Assembly (NCBI RefSeq): GCF_030814815.1 | Contig: NZ_JAUSVR010000002.1 | Location: forward strand, 372,001-436,000 | Direction: 5' to 3' | Source: Ancylobacter amanitiformis | Lineage (GTDB): Bacteria > Pseudomonadota > Alphaproteobacteria > Rhizobiales > Xanthobacteraceae | DNA: 64,000 nucleotides | Shown here: piece by piece, positions 17,172 to 26,883 of the stretch | Numbering within the stretch: the first letter of the stretch is position 1 | How the letters are laid out: the number at the start of each line of letters is the position of its first letter | Notes under the pieces: model-generated | Database searches by the model: none | What the model was told of the DNA's origin: nothing | Seen by the model: only the letters and a program-made list of their open reading frames with translations | Translations under genes and position numbers: made by a program

Positions 17172-17543
17172 GCGCTTCACCGCTTCGGCCCGCACGCCGG
17201 CCCGCACGCGGGTCTGCGCGTCGTTCTGCCGAGCCGCCTGCCGGGGACCTGCTGCACCGTCACTCACCACGCTACCTCGGCCGCCACTGGTCCCTCGCGG
17301 GGTCTCTTCCGCGCCCTGGAACGGTTACAGCGGGCCGGCCTCCGGCTCAAGCGCCGCGTGCCGCCCGCGTCGGATGCGGATGTGATTGCGCCGCGGCGTT
17401 GCCCTTTCGCACCGGCGCGTGGCCGAGACGCCACGCGCCTATGTCATCCCTTCACGCGGCTATGTCCTGTCTTATTGCGGTCGTGTCCGGCGGCGCCAAT
17501 CGGTGCCATAATGGCGAGATCATAGTGAGGAGTCTGCCGGGAC
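17172..17543. other. Divergent intergenic region between the hydrolase and RND adaptor genes
   Basis: About 370 bp without a supported gene, or about 270 bp if the longer hydrolase start is used. It should hold divergent promoters. I saw no convincing operator, terminator or RNA structure in it. Confidence 0.5.
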
Positions 17544-18692
17544 ATGCGGGATGGGAATCGAGCGGAGCACCGGGCGGCGCCTGGCCTGGGCAACAGGGCC
17601 GACGCGGGCCATGGCCGGCGCATGGGAGGGCTGGTGCTTGTCGCGCTGCTCGCCCTCGCGGTGGCCGGTTGCGATGCCGGCGACGAGGATGCGCCCGCGC
17701 CGGTTCGCCCTGTGCGTTCGGTCACGGTCGAGATCGGCACCGCCGGCGACGTGGTGACGCTCACCGGCGACGTGCAGGCCGAAGATGAGGCCGCGCTCGC
17801 CTTCCGCGTCGGCGGCCGCATGATCGAACGTCTCGTCAATGTCGGGGATCGTGTCACCGCCGGCCAGGTCGTGGCGCGGCTCGATCCGCAGAACGCGCTG
17901 AACGGGCGGCGCTCGGCGCAGGCGGCGCTGACCGCCGCGGAAGGCCGCCTCGTTCAGGCGCAGAACCATTTCGAGCGGCAGGAGCGCCTGCTCGGCAACG
18001 GCTTCACCACCCGCGCCATTCATGACGACGCCGCCCAGGGGCTGCGCAGCGCGCAGTCGGCGGTGGACGATGCGGAGGCGCAGCTCAAGATCGCCGAGGA
18101 TAATGTGGGCTATACCGAACTGGTGGCCGACGCCCCGGGCGTGGTGACGGCGCGCGGCGCCGAGCCCGGCGAGGTGGTGCAGGCCGGCCAGTTGATCGTG
18201 CAGCTCGCCCGGCAGGGCGGGCGCGACGCGGTGTTCGACGTGCCCGCGCAGCTGCTGCGCGCGGTACCCGCCAATCCGCTGATCGAGGTCTCGCTCGTCG
18301 ATGATCCGGCCGTGAAGGCGACGGGCCGCGTTCGCGAGGTGGCCCCGCAGGCCGACCCGGTGACGCGCACCTTCCGCGTGCGGGTGGGGCTCGACAATCC
18401 GCCCGAGGCGATGCGGCTGGGCTCCAGCGTGAACGGGCGCGTGCATCTGGATGCCGGCGCGAGCATCGAGATCCCGGCCTCGGCGCTCACCGCCTATCAG
18501 AGCCGCCCGGCGGTGTGGATCGTCGATCCGGCGACGCTGACCGTGTCGCTGCGCAATATCGAGGTGGCGCGGTTCAATCCGGCGACGGTGATGGTGGCCT
18601 CCGGGCTGGGTGAAGGCGACATCGTGGTGACGGCCGGGGTGCAGGCGCTGCATCCGGGCCAGGCGGTGCGGCTGCTCGGGCAGGGTTCGTGA
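17544..18692 (+). CDS. RND efflux periplasmic adaptor (membrane fusion lipoprotein)
   Basis: Membrane fusion protein of a tripartite efflux pump; 382 residues from the first ATG. A lipobox AVAGC at about residue 43 anchors it in the inner membrane. The mature part has the barrel-sandwich half FRVGGRMIERLVNVGDRV and an alpha hairpin around QAALTAAEGRLVQAQNHFERQ. The second lipoyl half (VTARGAEPGEVVQAG) and a beta-barrel/proximal domain follow. The start could be the later ATG at 17622, which gives a shorter signal; a GAGGAG lies about 11 nt before the first. It overlaps the permease gene and no outer-membrane TolC-type gene is nearby. Substrate is unknown. Confidence 0.9.
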   Translation: MRDGNRAEHRAAPGLGNRADAGHGRRMGGLVLVALLALAVAGCDAGDEDAPAPVRPVRSVTVEIGTAGDVVTLTGDVQAEDEAALAFRVGGRMIERLVNVGDRVTAGQVVARLDPQNALNGRRSAQAALTAAEGRLVQAQNHFERQERLLGNGFTTRAIHDDAAQGLRSAQSAVDDAEAQLKIAEDNVGYTELVADAPGVVTARGAEPGEVVQAGQLIVQLARQGGRDAVFDVPAQLLRAVPANPLIEVSLVDDPAVKATGRVREVAPQADPVTRTFRVRVGLDNPPEAMRLGSSVNGRVHLDAGASIEIPASALTAYQSRPAVWIVDPATLTVSLRNIEVARFNPATVMVASGLGEGDIVVTAGVQALHPGQAVRLLGQGS

Positions 18693-21600
18693 TGGGATTC
18701 AATCTGTCCGCCTGGGCGCTGCGGCAGCGTTCGCTCGTCATCTTCTTCATGCTCGTGGTGGTCGGGGCGGGGCTGTTCTCCTATTTCCGCCTCGGCCGCA
18801 GCGAGGATCCCTCCTTCATCATCAAGACCATGGTCGTGCAGGCGGCATGGCCGGGCGCGAGCATGGAGGACACGCTGCAGCAGGTGACGGAGCGCCTCGA
18901 GCGCACGCTGCAGGAAGTGCCTCATCTCGACTTTCTGCGCAGCTATACCCGCCCGGGCGTCACCACCATCTTCGTGAATCTCGATGGGGCGACCACGGCG
19001 GCACAGGTGCCGGAGGTCTGGTACCAGGTGCGCAAGCGCGTGGCGGACATGCGCCGCACCCTGCCGGCCGGCGTGGTCGGGCCCGGCTTCAACGACGAGT
19101 TCGGTGACACGTTCGGCCTGATCTACGGCTTTACCGCCGACGGCTTCACCCATCGCCAGCTGCGCGACTATGTCGAGGCCGCGCGCTCCAAGCTGCTGCA
19201 GGTGCCGGACGTCTCGCAGATCCAGATCCTGGGCGCGCAGGACGAGCGTGTCTATGTCGAGTTTTCGGCCCGCCAGCTCGCCGCGCTCGGCGTCGACCGC
19301 CTCGCTCTGGTGGAGGCGCTGCGCAGCCAGAACGTGGTGCAGCCTTCGGGCACGGTGCAGACCGGCGACGAGAAGCTGGCGCTCGACGTGACCGGCGCGT
19401 TCGGCTCCGAGCAGGACATCGCCAACATCAATTTCGCGGTGAACGGGCGCATGCTGCGCCTCGCCGACATCGCCACGGTGCGGCGCGGCTTCGTCGATCC
19501 GCCGCAGCCGATGTTCCGGGTGAACGGCCAGCCGGCCATCGGCCTCGCCATCGCCATGAAGGAAGGCGGCGACATTCTCGCCCTCGGCGCCAATATCGAC
19601 AGGTCGATGAAGGCGATCACCGCCGAACTGCCCATCGGCATCGAGGCGCATCTCGTCGCCGACCAGGCGGTGACGGTGAAGGGCGCCATCTCGGAGTTCA
19701 TGGAATCGCTCTGGCAGGCGATCGCCATCATCCTCGTCGTCAGCTTCCTCGCGCTCGGCGTGCGCCCCGGCCTGATCGTGGCGCTGTCCATTCCGCTCAC
19801 GCTGGCGGCGGTGTTCGCGATCATGCAGATCGCCGGCATCGACATGCAGCGCATCTCGCTCGGCGCGCTGATCATCGCGCTGGCGCTGATGGTCGACGAC
19901 GCCATGACGACGACCGATGCCACCATCAACCGCCTCGCGCTCGGCGAGCCGAAGGAAGTGGCGGCCACCTATGCCTTCAAGGCCTATGCCTTCGCCATGC
20001 TGGCCGGCACGCTGGTAACGATCGCCGGGTTCGTGCCGGTGGGCTTCGCGGCGAGTTCGGCCGGTGAATACACCTTCTCGCTGTTCGCGGTCGTGGCGAT
20101 CGCGCTTTTGGTATCGTGGGTGGTGGCGGTGCTGTTCGCGCCGCTGCTCGGCCTTGCGATTCTCAGGCCTCCGAAGCCCGGCACCTCCACCGAGCCGGGC
20201 CGGATCATGAAGCTGTACCGGGGCTTCCTCGGAGCGGCGATCACCGCGCGCTGGATCACCATTCCGGCGACGCTGGCGGCCTTTGTCGGCGCCTTCCTGC
20301 TGATGCCGCTGATCCCCTCGCAGTTCTTCCCGTCCTCGGACCGGCCGGAACTGCTGGTCGACATCAGCCTGCCGCAGAATGCCTCGATCTACGCCACGCA
20401 ATCGGCGGTCGAGCGCTTCGACGCGGCGCTTAAGGGCGACACCGATGTCGACCGCTGGAGCACCTATGTCGGCGAGGGCGCCATCCGCTTCTACCTGCCG
20501 CTCAACGCGCAACTGCCCAATGACTTCTTCGCGCAGGCGGTGGTGGTGGCCAAGGACGTGGCTGCGCGCGACCGGCTGCAGCAGCGGCTGGAGCAGCGCC
20601 TCGCACAGGACTTTCCCGGCGTGGTCGGGCGGGTCTATCCGCTGGAACTCGGCCCTCCGGTGGGATGGCCGATCCAGTACCGGGTGATCGGCCCGGATCT
20701 CGGCACGGTGCGCGATATCGCGTATCGGCTGGCCGACGTGGTCGCGGCCAACCCGGATACGCGGCTGGTCAATTACGACTGGATCGAGCCCGCGCGCGAG
20801 ATCCGCATCCGCGTCAACCAGGACGAGGCCCGTCGGCTGGGCCTGAGCACGCAGGCCATTGGCAGCGTGCTCAACACCATGATCACGGGCGCGCCGGTGA
20901 CGCAGGTGCGCGACGACATCTATCTCGTCGACGTCGTGCTGCGCGCCACCGATGAGGAGCGCGTCTCGCTCGACACGCTGCGCACGGTGCAGGTGCCGAT
21001 CGCCGGCGGGCGCACGGTGCCGCTCAGCCAGTTCGCGACCTTCGAGTATGAGCAGACCTACCCGCTGGTGTGGCGGCGCGACCGTGTGCCGAGCCTGACC
21101 GTGCAGGCGGATGTCGCGCCGGGCGTGCTGCCCGACGAGGTGGTGGGCCCGCTCGCGCCGAAGATCGAGGAACTGTCGGCGTCGCTGCCGGCCGGCTACC
21201 GCATCGAGACCGGCGGCACGGTGGAGGAGAGCACAAAGTCGCTGGCCTCGGTGGTCGCCGTGGTGCCCCTGATGCTGCTCATCATGGTGACTGTGCTGAT
21301 GTTCCAGCTGCGCCGCTTCACGCTGATGGCGCTGGTGCTCAGCGTGGCGCCGCTGGGGCTGATCGGCGTGGTGCTGGCGCTGCTGCTGTTCCAGCGCCCG
21401 CTCGGCTTCGTGGCGATCCTCGGCATCCTCGCGCTGATCGGCATGATCATCAAGAACGCGGTGATCCTGATCGGCCAGATCGAGGCGGAGCGCGCGGAGG
21501 GCAAGCCCGTGCGCGAGGCGGTGATCGAGGCAAGCTCGGCCCGCTTCCGGCCGATCATGCTCACCGCCGTCTCCACCGTGCTCGGCATGATCCCGATCGC

Positions 21601-21751
21601 GCCGACCGTGTTCTGGGGGCCGATGGCCTTTGCCATCATGGGCGGGCTGCTGGTGGCGACGGTGCTGACGCTGATCTTCCTGCCGGCGCTCTATGTCGCG
21701 GTCGTGCGCGACACGCCGCCGGCCGCCAGGCAGGCTTCTGTCGTTTCCTGA
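18689..21751 (+). CDS. RND multidrug/solute efflux permease
   Basis: Inner-membrane proton antiporter of 1020 residues, the normal length for AcrB/MexB-type pumps. It has a first helix (about 14-32), two large periplasmic loops, and two groups of membrane helices. The helix-4 motif LGALIIALALMVDDAMTTTD carries the charged residues used for proton coupling. The C-terminal repeat shows LGFVAILGILALIGMIIKNAV and TAVSTVLGMIPI. The start is GTG overlapping the adaptor stop, or the ATG one codon later. The sequence looks like the hydrophobe/amphiphile branch with divergent periplasmic loops; the substrate is not predictable. Confidence 0.93.
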   Translation: MMGFNLSAWALRQRSLVIFFMLVVVGAGLFSYFRLGRSEDPSFIIKTMVVQAAWPGASMEDTLQQVTERLERTLQEVPHLDFLRSYTRPGVTTIFVNLDGATTAAQVPEVWYQVRKRVADMRRTLPAGVVGPGFNDEFGDTFGLIYGFTADGFTHRQLRDYVEAARSKLLQVPDVSQIQILGAQDERVYVEFSARQLAALGVDRLALVEALRSQNVVQPSGTVQTGDEKLALDVTGAFGSEQDIANINFAVNGRMLRLADIATVRRGFVDPPQPMFRVNGQPAIGLAIAMKEGGDILALGANIDRSMKAITAELPIGIEAHLVADQAVTVKGAISEFMESLWQAIAIILVVSFLALGVRPGLIVALSIPLTLAAVFAIMQIAGIDMQRISLGALIIALALMVDDAMTTTDATINRLALGEPKEVAATYAFKAYAFAMLAGTLVTIAGFVPVGFAASSAGEYTFSLFAVVAIALLVSWVVAVLFAPLLGLAILRPPKPGTSTEPGRIMKLYRGFLGAAITARWITIPATLAAFVGAFLLMPLIPSQFFPSSDRPELLVDISLPQNASIYATQSAVERFDAALKGDTDVDRWSTYVGEGAIRFYLPLNAQLPNDFFAQAVVVAKDVAARDRLQQRLEQRLAQDFPGVVGRVYPLELGPPVGWPIQYRVIGPDLGTVRDIAYRLADVVAANPDTRLVNYDWIEPAREIRIRVNQDEARRLGLSTQAIGSVLNTMITGAPVTQVRDDIYLVDVVLRATDEERVSLDTLRTVQVPIAGGRTVPLSQFATFEYEQTYPLVWRRDRVPSLTVQADVAPGVLPDEVVGPLAPKIEELSASLPAGYRIETGGTVEESTKSLASVVAVVPLMLLIMVTVLMFQLRRFTLMALVLSVAPLGLIGVVLALLLFQRPLGFVAILGILALIGMIIKNAVILIGQIEAERAEGKPVREAVIEASSARFRPIMLTAVSTVLGMIPIAPTVFWGPMAFAIMGGLLVATVLTLIFLPALYVAVVRDTPPAARQASVVS

Positions 21752-21899
21752 CATCGCCGTGCGAGGGGCGGGGGCTCACCCATCCCTCGCGCGGCGCCGG
21801 CTTGAGGTAGAAAGCCGCCGGTCCAATCGGGCGAATCACCTATCGCCACGAGTTGAGCGGCCGGGAGGGGTTCCCGGCTCCATGAAGGGGAGTTTGATC

Positions 21900-22121
21900 A
21901 TGACGAAGTCGATCGCGGTGAAGGTCGCGGCCGTGGGTATCGTCGCGCTGGCCATGGCCGGCTGCACCACCACCGAGAAGCGCACCGCCGGCGGCGCGCT
22001 GATCGGCGGCGGCGCGGGCGCCATCATCGGCGGCATCGCGGGCGGCGGCACGGGCGCGGCGATCGGTGGCGCCATTGGCGCGGGCACCGGCGCGGTCATC
22101 GGTGCGGCCACCGCCAACTAA
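21900..22121 (+). CDS. Glycine-zipper lipoprotein
   Basis: A 73-residue lipoprotein. The signal ends in the lipobox AMAGC, followed by TTTEKRTAGG and then an almost pure glycine/alanine/isoleucine membrane segment with repeated GxxxG motifs (IGGGAGAIIGG and onward). Such glycine-zipper proteins insert in the envelope and resemble the Rickettsia 17-kDa antigen and OmpA-like zippers; the function is unknown. The start is set by a GGGGAG ribosome-binding site about 9 nt upstream; an earlier in-frame ATG at 21882 would spoil the signal. A strong terminator follows. Confidence 0.82.
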   Translation: MTKSIAVKVAAVGIVALAMAGCTTTEKRTAGGALIGGGAGAIIGGIAGGGTGAAIGGAIGAGTGAVIGAATAN

Positions 22122-22182
22122 AGGCCACGCGCGCGCGGCGGCGATCCGATCGATCGTCGCGCGTTTGGCAGAACGGTTTCCC

Positions 22183-22214
22183 AGGCCGCGTCCGCTATCG
22201 GGCGCGGCCTTTTT
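22183..22214 (+). terminator. Rho-independent terminator
   Basis: A 12-bp stem (AGGCCGCGTCCG / CGGGCGCGGCCT, one G-T pair) with a 4-nt loop and a run of five T on the plus strand. It ends the glycine-zipper lipoprotein transcript and lies just before the end of the convergent hydrolase gene. Confidence 0.85.
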
Positions 22215-22218
22215 CGTG

Positions 22219-23814
22219 TCAGGGGGCGGCGGTCTCGGGCGTTTCCGGCATCGCCGCATCCGGCAGGATGGTTTCCGGCATGGCTTCATCGGGTGCGCGC
22301 GGGGATGGGGCCGCGTTGGCCGGCGAGGCAGCGGGTGGGCCGACGGGCGGCTTGGTGGATGCGGGCGCGATGTCGTCGCCGATCCGCTGCTGCATGTAGG
22401 GGAAGAACGGGTTGGACGACATGCGCACCAGCGTGTCGAGATTGACGATCAGCGCCCCGCGCTCGCCGCGTATCGCCATCGCCCCGAGTTGGAGGCCGAA
22501 ATCGTCGGCCGGATCGGGATCCGAACCGTAGAGCCCGTCGCTGGAGGGGAAGGGCAGCGCGACATGGGAGAGCGAGTAGACGTCGCGCGGGTAGGCCAGC
22601 CCGAGCGGGCGCACGGTTTCCTCGGTGGCACCGGCCGCCACCGAGTGTTCCGATACCTCGTCGGTGCCCTGAACATTGGTGACGATGGTGGTGCGGAAAT
22701 GGCGCGGCGCCGGCGGCAGCATGCGCGTCAGGGCGGCATAGGTCGCCGCCCGCAGCAGCGGGCCGAGCTTGGTGTTGCGGTTGATGTCGAACAGCACCAG
22801 TTCGCTGCCATTCTCCGGCAGCAGCGCATAGAAGGCGGTGATGATCGCCCGCGTCGAGACGGTGAAGTCCATCACCGACTGGAAGGTGAGCGCCGGGGGA
22901 AGGGCGCCCAGATTGCCCTTGCGCGCCTGCGCCGCGATCGAATCCTGCAGCGCCGTGGTCAGGCGGTGCGACTGGCGCGCGCCATTGACCGGAAACGAGT
23001 TGTACTTGAACGGGTTGAACTCGGGCAGCACCGCCAGCCAGGCCGCCTTGGCGAAGGCCGGCAGGAAAGCCGGCAACCCGGCAAGGCCGGCGAAGCGCGC
23101 GAAGCGGGTGATGCCGATCATCGGCGAGATCAGCACCAGCCGGTCGACGCGCGGCAGCGCCGGATCGTCCAGCGCGTCGAGCGCGTATTTCAGCGCCAGC
23201 GCGCCGCCATTGGAGAAGCCGACAATGTGCAGCTCCCCCTCCGGCCCCGCCCGGCGGCGGGCCTCGCGCACCGCGAGCCGGGTGGCGGCGAGCCAGTCTT
23301 CCCATTCCACATCGGTGAGGCCCGCCGGCACCGTGCCGTGGCCGGGCAGGCGCGGGGCGATGACGGCATAGCCGGCATCGGCATAGAGCCGAGCGACGTG
23401 GCGCAGGCTGTAGGGTGAATCGGTCAGCCCGTGCAGCAGCACGACGGCGCCCTTTGGCGCCCCCGCAACCACCCCCTGCGGGTCCAGCGTGTAGGAGCGG
23501 TTCCAGTCATGGGCGAAGCGCGCGGGATAGACGATGCTGCCGGAGAAATAGCGATTGGAGGGGATCCGCTCCGCGTCGTCCAGCTTCTGCACCACTTCCG
23601 CGTCGACGTCGCGGAAGATGCGATCCTCGGCGGCGAGGTAGGAGGACCAGTCGCCCTTGTCCATCTCCGCGATGCTGAGCTCGTGCGGCACGAACGTGTG
23701 CCAGGGCTCCAGCGGGGCGCCGCTCTGGGCGAAATAGATGCGCGTCGCCATGAAGGTGACGAAGACCAGCAGCAGCGCGCCGACCAGAAGCTTCAGAAGG
23801 CGCTTGAGCCTCAT
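22219..23814 (-). CDS. Alpha/beta hydrolase with N-terminal membrane anchor
   Basis: A 531-residue hydrolase. Residues about 5-27 form a hydrophobic signal anchor with basic residues before it, so the body is probably periplasmic. The oxyanion segment VVLLHGLTDSPYS at about residue 115 and the nucleophile elbow GFSNGG are clear, with VLISPMIGIT after it. Aspartate and histidine candidates occur later (for example SLSHVALPFPS). The last 45 residues are Pro/Ala/Glu-rich and look disordered. The second of two adjacent start codons was taken. It is followed on the same strand by an AI-2E-family gene located upstream of it; no role is evident. Confidence 0.82.
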   Translation of the reverse strand: MRLKRLLKLLVGALLLVFVTFMATRIYFAQSGAPLEPWHTFVPHELSIAEMDKGDWSSYLAAEDRIFRDVDAEVVQKLDDAERIPSNRYFSGSIVYPARFAHDWNRSYTLDPQGVVAGAPKGAVVLLHGLTDSPYSLRHVARLYADAGYAVIAPRLPGHGTVPAGLTDVEWEDWLAATRLAVREARRRAGPEGELHIVGFSNGGALALKYALDALDDPALPRVDRLVLISPMIGITRFARFAGLAGLPAFLPAFAKAAWLAVLPEFNPFKYNSFPVNGARQSHRLTTALQDSIAAQARKGNLGALPPALTFQSVMDFTVSTRAIITAFYALLPENGSELVLFDINRNTKLGPLLRAATYAALTRMLPPAPRHFRTTIVTNVQGTDEVSEHSVAAGATEETVRPLGLAYPRDVYSLSHVALPFPSSDGLYGSDPDPADDFGLQLGAMAIRGERGALIVNLDTLVRMSSNPFFPYMQQRIGDDIAPASTKPPVGPPAASPANAAPSPRAPDEAMPETILPDAAMPETPETAAP

Positions 23815-23876
23815 CATGACGGCGTTCCCCGTTTCCCTGCGCGCATTTCCCGCGCCTGCTGCCCCACGCCCGTTTC

Positions 23877-24905
23877 CTACGCCGGATCCGGCGTCCGCCC
23901 CGAGAGCAGCCGCGCCACCCAGCGGCTGCCATCATACTGGTCGCACAGAACCAGCACGGCGATCATTACCGGCACGCCGATGAAGGCGCCGGGCAGGCCC
24001 CACATGAAGGCCCAGAAGAACACCGACAGCAGCACGATGAAAGGCGACATGGCGAGCGCCTTGCCGGCGATGCGCGGCTCGATATAGCTGCCGGAGAAAA
24101 ACTGGATGACGTTCATGCCGGCGAACACCGCCACCGCCATCTGCCAGGATTCGAACTGGGCGACGGCGAACAGCGTGGGCAGCAGCGTCGCCATCAGCGG
24201 GCCGATGAACGGAATATAGTTCAGCACGAAGGCGATGACGCCCCAGGCGAAGGCAAGGTCCAGCCCGGCCGCGGCGGCGAACGCCCAGATGGCGAGGCCG
24301 GTAAAGGCGCTCATCACGCTGCGCACCAGCATGTAGCGGCGGAACTTGCGCGCGATCTCCTCGCTCGCCACCAGCAGCCGGCGGCCACCCTCGCCCAGTT
24401 CGGCGCCGGCCAGCTTGGCGCGGATCACGTCCACTTCCAGCAGGCCGAGCATGACGAAGATGGCGGTGACCACGCCGAAGCCGACCATGCCGTTCACCCG
24501 GCTGGCCACGCCCTGGAAGAAGCGGATCAGCCAGCTGACGTTGAACGTCTCGACAAAGGTGCCGGCGACATAGAGCCCGTGTCCTTCGAGCCAGCCCGCC
24601 CCGCTCATGTACAGCGCCTGGAACCGCGCCGCATTGGCGATCAGCCATTGGGCGGCGCGACCAAAGCCCCACAGCGTGAGGGAGGCGAGGCTGAGCAGAA
24701 CGACGATGGTCACGGCAAGCGTGATGAACAGCGCCAGAAGCTGCGGCAGGGCGCGCTGCAACGCTTTCTGCAGCGGCCAGACCAGCGCGATGATGAACAG
24801 GGCGAAGGCCACCGGCGCGATGATGCTGCTCGCCAGAAACAGCGCCGCCGCCACCAGGATGGCCGTGCAGATTGCAATCATCGTCGCCGTACCACGCTGG
24901 CTCAT
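23877..24905 (-). CDS. AI-2E family transporter
   Basis: A polytopic membrane protein of 342 residues in the AI-2E exporter/YdiK/PerM family. Seven to eight hydrophobic segments are visible. The family motif shows as FVLNYIPFIGPLMATLLPTL, and the C-terminal signature as GSYIEPRIAGKALAMSPF with WGLPGAFIGVP after it. The start was moved from 24989 to the ATG that begins MSQRGTA, which puts the first helix 12 residues in. Members export AI-2 or act as Na+/H+ antiporters; which applies here is unknown. Confidence 0.87.
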   Translation of the reverse strand: MSQRGTATMIAICTAILVAAALFLASSIIAPVAFALFIIALVWPLQKALQRALPQLLALFITLAVTIVVLLSLASLTLWGFGRAAQWLIANAARFQALYMSGAGWLEGHGLYVAGTFVETFNVSWLIRFFQGVASRVNGMVGFGVVTAIFVMLGLLEVDVIRAKLAGAELGEGGRRLLVASEEIARKFRRYMLVRSVMSAFTGLAIWAFAAAAGLDLAFAWGVIAFVLNYIPFIGPLMATLLPTLFAVAQFESWQMAVAVFAGMNVIQFFSGSYIEPRIAGKALAMSPFIVLLSVFFWAFMWGLPGAFIGVPVMIAVLVLCDQYDGSRWVARLLSGRTPDPA

Positions 24906-25110
24906 CGCGCTGCGTCCCTTTTCCGCGTCAAGCTTGGCCCGATAAGCCCTTGTCCGGGACGCCACAAGCGCTTTGCCGCGAGGTGGCACGCAGGCGCGCG
25001 GCCGAGCGGGGGATAAATATTATTACACCATTGTTATAAAAAGATAATTTCATATATTGTGCTGCAACTAAATATCACTCTATCTTCGCGGTGTGGATGG
25101 GGAGGCGATT
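24906..25110 (+). promoter_or_regulatory. AT-rich divergent promoter region before the F420 genes
   Basis: The 80 bp before fgd are unusually AT-rich for this genome. A sigma-70-like pair TTGTTA (25031-25036) and TATATT (25053-25058) with a 16-bp spacer points toward fgd. The GGGGAGG ribosome-binding site at 25099-25105 decides the fgd start. Confidence 0.45.
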
Positions 25111-26115
25111 GTGCTCAGGCTCGGTTACAAGGCGTCGGCGGAACAGTTCGACGCGCGCGCGCTGCTCGACTTCACGGTGGAGGCGGAGCGCCGCGATTTC
25201 GATTCGGTCTTCATCAGCGATCATTTCCAGCCCTGGCGGCACACGGGCGGGCACGCGCCGGCGGCCTTGCCCTGGCTCGGCGCGGCGGGTGCGGCGACCT
25301 CGCGCATCGTGCTCGGCACCAGCGTGCTGACCCCGACCTTCCGCCATCACCCCGCCATGGTGGCGCAGGCCTTCGGCACGCTCGGCCAGCTTTTTCCCGG
25401 CCGCCTCATCCTCGGCGTGGGGTCGGGCGAGTCGCTCAATGAGGTGCCGGCCACCGGCGCGCCCTGGCCGGAGCTGAAGGAGCGCTTCGCCCGCCTGCGC
25501 GAGGCGGTGCGGCTCATCCGCCAGCTCTGGAGCGAGGAGCGCGTCAGCTTCGAGGGCGAGTTCTACCGCACCGAGCGCGCCACGATCTACGACCGCCCGC
25601 AGACCCCGGTGCCGATCTATGTCGCCGGCGCTGGGCCGATGGTGGCGAAATTCGCCGGCCGCGCGGGCGACGGCTTCATCTGCACCAGCGGCAAGGCGTG
25701 GGACCTCTATCGCGAGACATTGCTGCCCAATGTCGCCGCCGGTCTTGAAGCCGCCGGTCGTTCGGCCGACACTTACGACCGCATGATCGAGATGAAGCTG
25801 TCCTTCGATACCGACCGGGAACGCGCCTTGCAGGACACGCGGCACTGGGCGGCGCTGGCCCTGACGCCGGAGGAAAAAATGTCGGTCGAGGACCCTCTGG
25901 AAATGGAGAAACTGGCCGATGCGCTGCCGCTGGAGCGGGCGGCACGGCGCTGGATCGTCTCCAGCGACCCGGATGACGTGGTGGAGCGCGTGCGGCCCTA
26001 TGTGGAACTCGGCTTCAATCATCTGGTCTTCCACGCGCCGGGCGAGGATCAGGCGCGCTTTCTGCGGCTGTTCGCCGAACACGTGGCGCCGCGCCTGCGC
26101 GCGGCCTTCACCTGA
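25111..26115 (+). CDS. fgd: F420-dependent glucose-6-phosphate dehydrogenase
   Basis: FGD oxidises glucose 6-phosphate to 6-phosphogluconolactone and reduces coenzyme F420, the main source of F420H2 in mycobacteria. The 334-residue protein is close to the mycobacterial size of 336 and opens with [12 protein letters not shown]. By alignment from memory, the catalytic histidine (H38 in SDHFQPWR), W42 and the acid-base glutamate (E106 in GSGES) are kept. So are the phosphate-binding positions in [20 protein letters not shown] and [12 protein letters not shown]. The start is GTG, placed by GGGGAGG 5 nt upstream; GTG at 25093 is less likely. It leads an operon with cofE-cofD-cofC, only 6 bp before cofE. 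FGD is unusual outside actinobacteria. Confidence 0.92.
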   Translation: MLRLGYKASAEQFDARALLDFTVEAERRDFDSVFISDHFQPWRHTGGHAPAALPWLGAAGAATSRIVLGTSVLTPTFRHHPAMVAQAFGTLGQLFPGRLILGVGSGESLNEVPATGAPWPELKERFARLREAVRLIRQLWSEERVSFEGEFYRTERATIYDRPQTPVPIYVAGAGPMVAKFAGRAGDGFICTSGKAWDLYRETLLPNVAAGLEAAGRSADTYDRMIEMKLSFDTDRERALQDTRHWAALALTPEEKMSVEDPLEMEKLADALPLERAARRWIVSSDPDDVVERVRPYVELGFNHLVFHAPGEDQARFLRLFAEHVAPRLRAAFT

Positions 26116-26121
26116 GCCCGC

Positions 26122-26883
26122 ATGAGCGTGCCGCCCCGGATCGAACTTCTCGCGCTGGATGGGCTGCCGCTGGTTCAGCCGGGCGATGACCTCGCCGGGC
26201 TGATCGCGGCCGCGCTGGACCGCGCCGGGCTGGTGCTGCGCGTGGGCGATGTGCTGGTCGTCGCCCAGAAGATCGTCTCCAAGGCGGAGGGGCGCCGGGT
26301 CGCGCTGGCCGATGTCACGCCCTCCGTGCCGGCGCTGGCGCTGGCGCAGCAGGTGGGCAAGGATGCGCGCCTCGTCGAGCTCATCCTGCGCGAGAGCCGG
26401 CGCGTGGTGCGCAAGGCGCCGGGCGTGCTCATCGTCGAGCACCGGCTGGGGCTCGTCATGGCCAATGCCGGTATCGACCAGTCCAATGTCGAGGACGGCT
26501 TCGCGCTGCTGCTGCCGGAGGATCCCGATGCCAGCGCCGAGCGGCTGCGCGCGCGGCTGGCTCCTTCGGCGGGGATGAGGCTTGGAATCGTCATCAATGA
26601 CAGTTTCGGCCGGCCCTGGCGGCGTGGCACGGTGGGCACCGCCATCGGCGCCGCCGGCCTGCCGGCGCTGGTGGACCGGCGCGGCGAGGCCGATCTGTTC
26701 GGCCGCCCGCTGCAGGTGACGATGATCGCGCTGGCCGATGAAATCGCCGCCAGCGCCTCGCTTTTGATGGGGCCGGCGGCGGAGGGGCTGCCAGTGGTGC
26801 TGCTGCGCGGCGTTCCGTGGTCGGCCCCGGCCAGCCCGGTGCGCGCGCTTCTCCGACCCGCGAACGAGGACCTGTTTCGATGA
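26122..26883 (+). CDS. cofE: Coenzyme F420-0:L-glutamate ligase
   Basis: CofE adds glutamate residues to F420-0 using GTP. The 253-residue protein has the stand-alone archaeal-type length. It shows the family segments RVGDVLVVAQKIVSKAEGR near residue 45, the NAGIDQSNVE motif at about 115, VINDSFGRPWRRGTVGTAIG at about 155 and the C-terminal LRPANEDLFR. The FMN-binding C-terminal domain of actinobacterial FbiB is absent, so reduction of a dehydro-F420 intermediate is not encoded here. The stop overlaps the cofD start. Confidence 0.95.
   Translation: MSVPPRIELLALDGLPLVQPGDDLAGLIAAALDRAGLVLRVGDVLVVAQKIVSKAEGRRVALADVTPSVPALALAQQVGKDARLVELILRESRRVVRKAPGVLIVEHRLGLVMANAGIDQSNVEDGFALLLPEDPDASAERLRARLAPSAGMRLGIVINDSFGRPWRRGTVGTAIGAAGLPALVDRRGEADLFGRPLQVTMIALADEIAASASLLMGPAAEGLPVVLLRGVPWSAPASPVRALLRPANEDLFR

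Noticed and set aside
18497-21754. 1085-residue open frame on the minus strand
   Set aside because: It lies opposite the RND permease, with the biased composition expected of the reverse strand of GC-rich coding DNA.
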